Positions 15,666-19,463 of a stretch of 19,463 nt of DNA are shown here, in pieces. The translations under genes and the position numbers were made by a program. This stretch comes from Chromatiales bacterium (GTDB lineage: Bacteria; Pseudomonadota; Gammaproteobacteria; SZUA-140). Location: the NCBI GenBank assembly GCA_031285245.1, contig JAITWN010000201.1:1-19463 (forward strand). The letters are read 5' to 3'. Within the stretch, counting starts at the first letter, position 1. The number at the start of each line of letters is the position of its first letter. The notes beneath the pieces were generated by a model. That model was not told the DNA's origin. It saw nothing but the letters and a program-made list of their open reading frames with translations, and searched no databases.

Positions 15666-16937
15666 ATGGCAGCGCACTTATCACAGATCCTCGACGCACT
15701 GACTTCCTTTGCGTTCTATTACCCGCTCTTCATGGCTTATCTGTGGATGATCGGCGCGATCTACTACTATTTTCACTGGGAGCGAAACACTGGCCAGCGC
15801 GTCGATGAGCCGCCTGTGCTGCCGGAGTATCCCGGCGTTTCCTTCCTCGTCCCCTGCCACAATGAAGGCGAGGACATCGAAGAAACCATCGAACATCTGC
15901 TGCAACAGAAGTATCCAGAATTCGAAATTATCGCCATCAACGATGGTAGCAAGGACAATACCGGCGCCATCCTCGACCGTCTGGCGGAAAAACATCCGAA
16001 GTTGCGCATCATTCACTTGGCCACCAACCAGGGCAAGGCGATGGCGCTGCGCACGGGCGCAATCGCCTCGAAATACGAATTTCTAGTCTGCATCGATGGC
16101 GATGCACTGCTCGATGAGCATGCGACCCCGTGGCTGATACAGCATTTCGTCTATGGCCCCCGTGTCGGCGCGGTGACTGGCAACCCGCGTGTGCGCACAC
16201 GGTCGACGTTACTCGGTAAGATTCAGGTCGGCGAATTTTCAGCCATCGTCGGCATGATCAAGCGCGCGCAGCGCATCTACGGCCGCATCTTCACTGTGTC
16301 GGGCGTAGTGTCGGCTTTTCGCAAAAGCGCGCTGCACCGCATCGGCTACTGGTCTCTCGATACCGTCACCGATGACATCGATATCAGTTGGAATCTTCAG
16401 CTCAATCGCTGGGATATTCGCTTTGAACCCAATGCACTGTGCTGGATTCTCATGCCCGAGACAATGCGCGGCCTATCCCGTCAACGCCTGCGCTGGGCGC
16501 AGGGCGGCATGGAAGCTTTTCTGAGATATCTGCCCAATGCCTTTAGCTGGCGCTCGCGTCGCATGTGGATGGTGTATCTGGAATTCATCACCAGCGTCGT
16601 CTGGGCCTATCTCATGATCACGATTCTGACGATATGGGTGGCCGGCTTGTTCATCGAACTGCCGCCTGAACTACAACGATTCGCGAACGTGAAGCCGAAC
16701 TGGAACGGTGTCGTGCTCGGTATTACCTGCATGTTGCAGTTCGCAGTGGCGCTGATGATAGACCGGCGCTTCGAACGCGGCATCGGCAAAATCTACTACT
16801 GGATGATCTGGTATCCGGTGATGTACTGGGTGCTCAATGTCTTTACCTGCGCGCTCGCCGCGCCGCGCGCAGTCCTGCGCCGGCTTGGCCACAATACTCG
16901 CGGCACATGGGTCAGCCCCGACCGGGGGATACGATGA
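15666..16937 (+). CDS. pgaC: Poly-beta-1,6-N-acetylglucosamine synthase PgaC (GT2 glycosyltransferase)
   Basis: This inner-membrane processive glycosyltransferase has 423 residues (E. coli 441) and polymerises UDP-GlcNAc into PNAG. An N-terminal helix (residues 13-35) precedes the GT-A domain with SFLVPCHNEGED, Asp93 in NDGSKDN, Asp144-x-Asp146 in CIDGDALLD, the catalytic-base region TDDIDISW (235-242), and the QRLRW motif at 273-277. C-terminal membrane helices follow, with positively charged loops. The gene starts 10 bases after pgaB and its TGA overlaps the ATG of pgaD. In E. coli the PgaC-PgaD pair binds cyclic di-GMP and needs both subunits. No cyclic-di-GMP synthase is present in this window. 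Confidence 0.97.
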   Translation: MAAHLSQILDALTSFAFYYPLFMAYLWMIGAIYYYFHWERNTGQRVDEPPVLPEYPGVSFLVPCHNEGEDIEETIEHLLQQKYPEFEIIAINDGSKDNTGAILDRLAEKHPKLRIIHLATNQGKAMALRTGAIASKYEFLVCIDGDALLDEHATPWLIQHFVYGPRVGAVTGNPRVRTRSTLLGKIQVGEFSAIVGMIKRAQRIYGRIFTVSGVVSAFRKSALHRIGYWSLDTVTDDIDISWNLQLNRWDIRFEPNALCWILMPETMRGLSRQRLRWAQGGMEAFLRYLPNAFSWRSRRMWMVYLEFITSVVWAYLMITILTIWVAGLFIELPPELQRFANVKPNWNGVVLGITCMLQFAVALMIDRRFERGIGKIYYWMIWYPVMYWVLNVFTCALAAPRAVLRRLGHNTRGTWVSPDRGIR

Positions 16938-17431
16938 GCAGACGCCCTCTTATCATTCAGAATGCGCAGCTACAGACATCGCGTCAGCGCTACGCCTATG
17001 CGGTGCTGACGCTGGTGTTTTGGGTGATCTGGCTTTATCTATGGACACCGCTCATCACCCTCGTCGCCTGGCTGTTTGGTGCTGAGCGCTTTTATGACGC
17101 CATGATCGTCCAAGGCGGTATAGAGCTGGTGAAGAGCCTCATCGGCATATTCTCCCTGCTCATCCTCGGCATGGGCACAGTATTCGGAGGGTGGGCGGTA
17201 TACAATCGCTGGCTGGTACGAGGGCGCGACAAACGGCGCGGTTCGCCACCTGTCACTGATATTGAGCTCTGCGAGCACTTCCAGATCACAGCAGAACAGC
17301 TACAAATACTGCGCTCTTCCCGACATGCGGTAGTTGCCCACAATGACGATGGCAATATCAGCAAGCTGCGCGCAGGGACGCTCCTTCCCCCACCTATCAC
17401 TCCTAACAACAAAGCTGAAGCGCGGGACTAA
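16934..17431 (+). CDS. pgaD: PgaD, accessory subunit of poly-GlcNAc synthase
   Basis: The protein has 165 residues. The start overlaps the pgaC stop as ATGA, preceded by a GGGGG-containing ribosome site; a longer frame from 16907 lies inside pgaC. Two long membrane helices are seen: YAVLTLVFWVIWLYLWTPLI and SLIGIFSLLILGMGTVFGGW. They are separated by a short loop, and a charged cytosolic tail follows. This architecture and position after pgaC are those of PgaD, a poorly conserved partner that forms the cyclic-di-GMP-responsive synthase with PgaC. Identification rests on context as much as on sequence. The tail (LCEHFQITAEQLQILRSSRH) is longer than the minimal PgaD core. Confidence 0.88.
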   Translation: MSRRPLIIQNAQLQTSRQRYAYAVLTLVFWVIWLYLWTPLITLVAWLFGAERFYDAMIVQGGIELVKSLIGIFSLLILGMGTVFGGWAVYNRWLVRGRDKRRGSPPVTDIELCEHFQITAEQLQILRSSRHAVVAHNDDGNISKLRAGTLLPPPITPNNKAEARD

Positions 17432-17449
17432 GCGGCCACGCGCTTCAGC
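17414..17449. terminator. Inverted repeat spanning the pgaD stop, between convergent genes
   Basis: GCTGAAGCGCG (17414-17424) and CGCGCTTCAGC (17439-17449) form a perfect 11-bp stem with a 14-base loop that contains the pgaD stop codon. It lies between pgaD and the convergent gene ending at 17519, a place where a two-way terminator is expected. No T run flanks it on either strand, so Rho-independent termination is uncertain. Confidence 0.45.
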
Positions 17450-17518
17450 CATTACTTCGCTCTTCGCTGCTAATCCGCTAACGCGTCCGCTGGCGGAGAG
17501 AACCTCTCAAACACTGCT

Positions 17519-17869
17519 TTATCGGCCTTTCGGGTTCGGATGACGCGAACCACCGAGACTATGGTCGAAACCACTCTTGGGCTCAGGATGATGCCCCATC
17601 GCCGCATCAACCTGATACGGCAACGTACCGCACGCGCCTGTTTTGCAGCTCTTGGCGCCCACCAAGTGGTACAGAGGATCCCAGCCCAGCAGAGCCGTCA
17701 GGCCAAAATAAACTGACAGCAACCAGAAAATACCATTCCATAATTGGTACGGCGCATTATTGGTCGCGATATAAACCACTGGCGTTGCCAGCAGCACGGC
17801 CGTCAATACCCCGCGCAAAATCCGATCCAGCAACGAGAGATTCTGTATTACTCCGAGTCTCGATTTCAT
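17519..17869 (-). CDS. Small inner-membrane protein, DUF2892 (YgaP-like transmembrane domain) family
   Basis: The protein has 116 residues from the ATG at 17869, chosen because a strong TGGAGGT ribosome site stands 5 bases before it. The DUF2892 pattern is clear: NLSLLDRILRGVLTAVLLA (helix 1), then LWNGIFWLLSVYFGLTALLG (helix 2), then WDPLYHLVGAKSC. In this family the domain forms two short membrane helices and is sometimes fused to rhodanese domains, but here it stands alone. A hydrophilic tail of about 40 residues follows, with CKTGACG (two cysteines), then GHHPEP and Gly/His/Pro-rich sequence of no recognised domain. The function is unknown. It is transcribed convergently to the pga operon. 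Confidence 0.82.
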   Translation of the reverse strand: MKSRLGVIQNLSLLDRILRGVLTAVLLATPVVYIATNNAPYQLWNGIFWLLSVYFGLTALLGWDPLYHLVGAKSCKTGACGTLPYQVDAAMGHHPEPKSGFDHSLGGSRHPNPKGR

Positions 17870-17930
17870 GGGTACCTCCATATGGTCCACAAGTCATAAC
17901 TATCAGACTAGTGCTGTACGGAGGAGTTTT

Positions 17931-17962
17931 GCCGCCCGACAAAGGCGGCTGAGTATTTTTAT
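17931..17962 (+). terminator. Hairpin with T-rich tail between divergent genes
   Basis: GCCGCC (17931-17936) and GGCGGC (17944-17949) form a 6-bp GC stem with a 7-base loop. It is followed by TGAG and then two T runs, giving an intrinsic-terminator shape on the plus strand. No plus-strand gene lies immediately upstream. On the minus strand the same bases would be the leader of the DUF2892 gene, with TATAAA as a possible -10 box. The interval 17870-18165 (296 bases) holds no gene that I can support. Confidence 0.4.
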
Positions 17963-18165
17963 ATTTTTTGACGCCTTGCATCCTTCCAACCCTCGGTCCT
18001 CGCCAATACGATGACACCTCAGCGCCACAGCATGAATGCAAGCCACGATAACGCCATTGAAGTGATCAAAAAGCCGTTATCAGGCGCATGGCATGCAGCT
18101 TGCAATCGTGCACATCGAAACGATCACGCGCTGACTGCGCGTGTCGACAACCCACGGAGGAGCGC

Positions 18166-18681
18166 ATGTTCAAGAAGTCGGAGCCCGAGCCGTATCAGAA
18201 CGGCCACACCAACGGTAGCAATGGCAGCAACGGCAGTATCGCAGCAGCAGCCATCATGGCAGATCGCGAACAGCAGACGCGTGTGCACGCCACCATCGGC
18301 GCCACCATTCGCATCAAAGGCGATATCAGCGGCGAGGAAAATCTCACCATCGAAGGCACTGTCGAAGGAACTGTGACGGTGAAAGAACACAGCCTGCAGA
18401 TCGGCAAAAACGGCCGGCTGAATGCTGACGTCTTCGCCAAGATCATTCGTATCGAAGGACACGTCGAAGGCAATATGCACGCTGAGGAACAAGTCGTCAT
18501 TCGTTCCAGTGGTGTGGTGCGCGGCAACATCGTATCGCCGCGACTGACCATGGAAGACGGTTGCTCGTTCAAGGGTAGTGTTGATATGGACTCGAGCCGC
18601 AAGAGCGAAGTGCGTCGCTTGCCCGCAGAAGCTGCGAGCCAGGCCAAGAACGCCGACGGTTCAACGCCTCTTGCCAGCTGA
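18166..18681 (+). CDS. Bactofilin (polymer-forming cytoskeletal protein)
   Basis: The protein has 171 residues from the ATG at 18166, which follows a strong ACGGAGG ribosome site; the open frame to 18088 has no such site. The central bactofilin domain (about residues 40-140) shows the short beta-helix repeats with Gly turns: GATIRIKGDISGEENLTIEG, VEGTVTV, IGKNGRLNADVFAKIIRIEG, VVRGNIVSPRLTMEDGCSFK. It is flanked by an unstructured N-terminus with a Gly/Asn/Ser run and a polar C-terminus (AEAASQAKNADGS), as is normal in the family. Bactofilins self-assemble into filaments at the inner membrane and help in shape, stalk or envelope organisation. No M23 peptidase gene, a common partner, is adjacent. 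A methyltransferase-like gene overlaps its stop by one base. Confidence 0.94.
   Translation: MFKKSEPEPYQNGHTNGSNGSNGSIAAAAIMADREQQTRVHATIGATIRIKGDISGEENLTIEGTVEGTVTVKEHSLQIGKNGRLNADVFAKIIRIEGHVEGNMHAEEQVVIRSSGVVRGNIVSPRLTMEDGCSFKGSVDMDSSRKSEVRRLPAEAASQAKNADGSTPLAS
18211..18237 (+). repeat. Three 9-bp imperfect tandem units in the bactofilin N-terminus
   Basis: The units AACGGTAGC, AATGGCAGC and AACGGCAGT each encode Asn-Gly-Ser. They make a short low-complexity linker before the polymerising domain. Unit number could vary between strains by slippage. Confidence 0.7.
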
Positions 18682-19307
18682 TGACAGCACGCAGCACCAT
18701 GGCTTCCTCAGGCGCCGAGCATAGCTCGGCACCTGAGGCTACTTTTACATCGCTCGCGCTCCCCATGCTGATAGAGCATTTCGGCGAGCGATACAACTGC
18801 CATGCGCTTGAACTCGGCCCTGGCATCGCTGCCAATGTCAGCTTTCTCACCGGCTTCTGCTCGCGCCTGTCGGTTGAAGATCTGCATCGCACGCTCTGCA
18901 CGCTCGGGGAACCCTACAGCGGGCAGCGCCGCCTTTACTGTCCTCTATTCCAAGCATTGTTACCTCACAGCGCACAGGCGCCGTTCGATCTCGTGCTGCT
19001 ATGGAATCTGCTCGATTATCTCGACCATGAGGATATTCGTCGACTGAGCGAGCATCTGGCAACACTCGCAACGCGCGGCACACTACTGTATGCCATGGTC
19101 TCCACACGTACCCGCATTTGCGCCTCACCACCGGATTACAAAATCCTCGACAGTGCCAATCTCATGCGCATCGCGAACACACCGCAGGAATGCGATGGCC
19201 CGCGTCATAGTCAGGTCAGATTGCTCGAACAGATGCGTGGATTTCGCGTAAAAAGATCTTTCCTGCTGCGTAATGGCATGCAGGAATATCTGTTTGAAAA
19301 AGTCTAA
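18681..19307 (+). CDS. Methyltransferase-like protein coupled to the bactofilin gene
   Basis: The protein has 208 residues from the ATG at 18681, which shares one base with the bactofilin TGA, suggesting coupled translation. Other in-frame starts are at 18699 and 18765. The fold looks like a class I SAM-dependent methyltransferase: motif I HALELGPGIAANVSFL (residues 41-56), an acidic residue after the next strand (SVEDL), and a motif IV-like FDLVLLWNLLDYLDHEDI (near residue 102). A C-terminal part with LLEQMRGFRVKRSFLLRNGM and YLFEKV follows. Motif I has GPGIA rather than the usual GxGxG. I do not recognise a specific family. The function and any link to bactofilin are not established, but the tight overlap implies joint expression. 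A long hairpin lies within the first 20 codons. Confidence 0.72.
   Translation: MTARSTMASSGAEHSSAPEATFTSLALPMLIEHFGERYNCHALELGPGIAANVSFLTGFCSRLSVEDLHRTLCTLGEPYSGQRRLYCPLFQALLPHSAQAPFDLVLLWNLLDYLDHEDIRRLSEHLATLATRGTLLYAMVSTRTRICASPPDYKILDSANLMRIANTPQECDGPRHSQVRLLEQMRGFRVKRSFLLRNGMQEYLFEKV
18706..18738 (+). terminator. 15-bp hairpin with T run inside the start of the methyltransferase-like gene (possible attenuator)
   Basis: CCTCAGGCGCCGAGC (18706-18720) pairs with GCTCGGCACCTGAGG (18724-18738) over 15 bp with one mismatch and a 3-base loop. CTACTTTT follows. This has the shape of an intrinsic terminator, 25 bases after the bactofilin stop. If the true start of the next gene is 18765 it would be intergenic; if 18681 is used it lies in the coding sequence. 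Confidence 0.55.
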
Positions 19308-19332
19308 ATAGATGCGGATGGATTTGGACTTC

Positions 19333-19344
19333 GCTTTGCAAAGC
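19333..19344. other. Perfect 12-bp palindrome before the insertion sequence
   Basis: GCTTTGCAAAGC is a perfect dyad, 25 bases after the stop of the methyltransferase-like gene. It may be a remnant of a terminator or an IS target. No T run follows. Confidence 0.25.
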
Positions 19345-19348
19345 CCGG

Positions 19349-19463
19349 TAATCCCCCCGAAAATCAGCTGAGTTCAGAAGTGGAATTTTCTCGTAATGTT
19401 TACGTAGGAGATTCCAATGAAGAAGTCGAAGTTCAAGGACAGCCAGATCATTGGCTACATCAA
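19349..19463 (+). mobile_element. Left end of an IS3-family insertion sequence, cut by the window
   Basis: From about 19349 the sequence has a C-run and GAAAATC start, a 60-base leader with GTGGAATTTTCTCGT, an AGGAG ribosome site at 19406-19410, and then an IS3-family OrfA start. The exact left boundary is a guess, because the right inverted repeat and the target duplication lie outside the window. The composition is more AT-rich than the neighbouring genes. Confidence 0.65.
19417..19463 (+). CDS. IS3-family transposase OrfA, N-terminal fragment (runs off the window)
   Basis: Fifteen complete codons are visible, reading MKKSKFKDSQIIGYI. This is the stereotyped beginning of IS3-family (IS407/IS51-like) OrfA proteins, whose helix-turn-helix binds the inverted repeats. 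It would be followed by an overlapping orfB with the DDE integrase domain outside the window. Whether the element is intact cannot be seen. Confidence 0.75.
   Translation, partial: MKKSKFKDSQIIGYI

Noticed and set aside
1..19463. tRNA, rRNA or CRISPR array
   Set aside because: I saw no cloverleaf-like sequence, no rRNA-like block and no regularly spaced repeats on either strand.

Overview
The window is GC-rich with dense, mostly non-overlapping genes. It reads as a chromosomal segment of a Gram-negative bacterium, most likely a beta- or gammaproteobacterium. The evidence is a tripartite-type RND pump, a lipoprotein signal on its adaptor, an outer-membrane beta-barrel protein ending in Phe, and a complete pgaABCD locus. 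No rRNA, tRNA or CRISPR array was seen. One insertion sequence starts at the right edge. No stretch longer than about 300 bases lacks a gene.

Left block (1-5092, + strand): an efflux operon made of a lipoprotein adaptor, an AcrB/MexB-type RND permease and a TetR-family regulator that begins 5 bases after the permease. A TTGACA box with a perfect 12-bp palindrome in its spacer lies just upstream, so the regulator probably represses its own operon. No outer-membrane TolC-type gene is present. Next comes a single gene for an apparently exported SAM-methyltransferase-like protein with a natural five-histidine C-terminus (5176-6027).

Middle block (6192-9603, - strand): a likely iron/2-oxoglutarate dioxygenase gene (PiuC/YbiX type) runs into an FMN-dependent alpha-hydroxy-acid dehydrogenase/oxidase gene. 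After these lies a remnant that appears to join the N-terminal membrane anchor and the C-terminal end of a DUF748-type protein in different frames, with the middle missing. Upstream is a DUF815-type AAA+ ATPase on the same strand. A TrpD2/YbiB-like protein (9801-10907, +) lies divergently from the ATPase.

Exopolysaccharide block (11178-17431, + strand): pgaA, pgaB, pgaC and pgaD in canonical order with tight junctions, including an ATGA overlap of pgaC and pgaD. Together they would make poly-beta-1,6-N-acetylglucosamine (PgaC with PgaD in the inner membrane), partly deacetylate it (PgaB, periplasm) and export it (PgaA, outer membrane). PgaB has a signal peptide but no lipobox cysteine, unlike the E. 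coli protein.

Right block (17519-19463): a small DUF2892-type membrane protein (-), a bactofilin (+), and a one-base-overlapping gene for a methyltransferase-like protein. A long hairpin followed by a short T run sits inside the first codons of that last gene. The window closes with the left end and first codons of an IS3-family orfA. The least explained items are the bactofilin/methyltransferase pair with its internal hairpin, the exported His-tailed methyltransferase, and the collapsed DUF748 gene.
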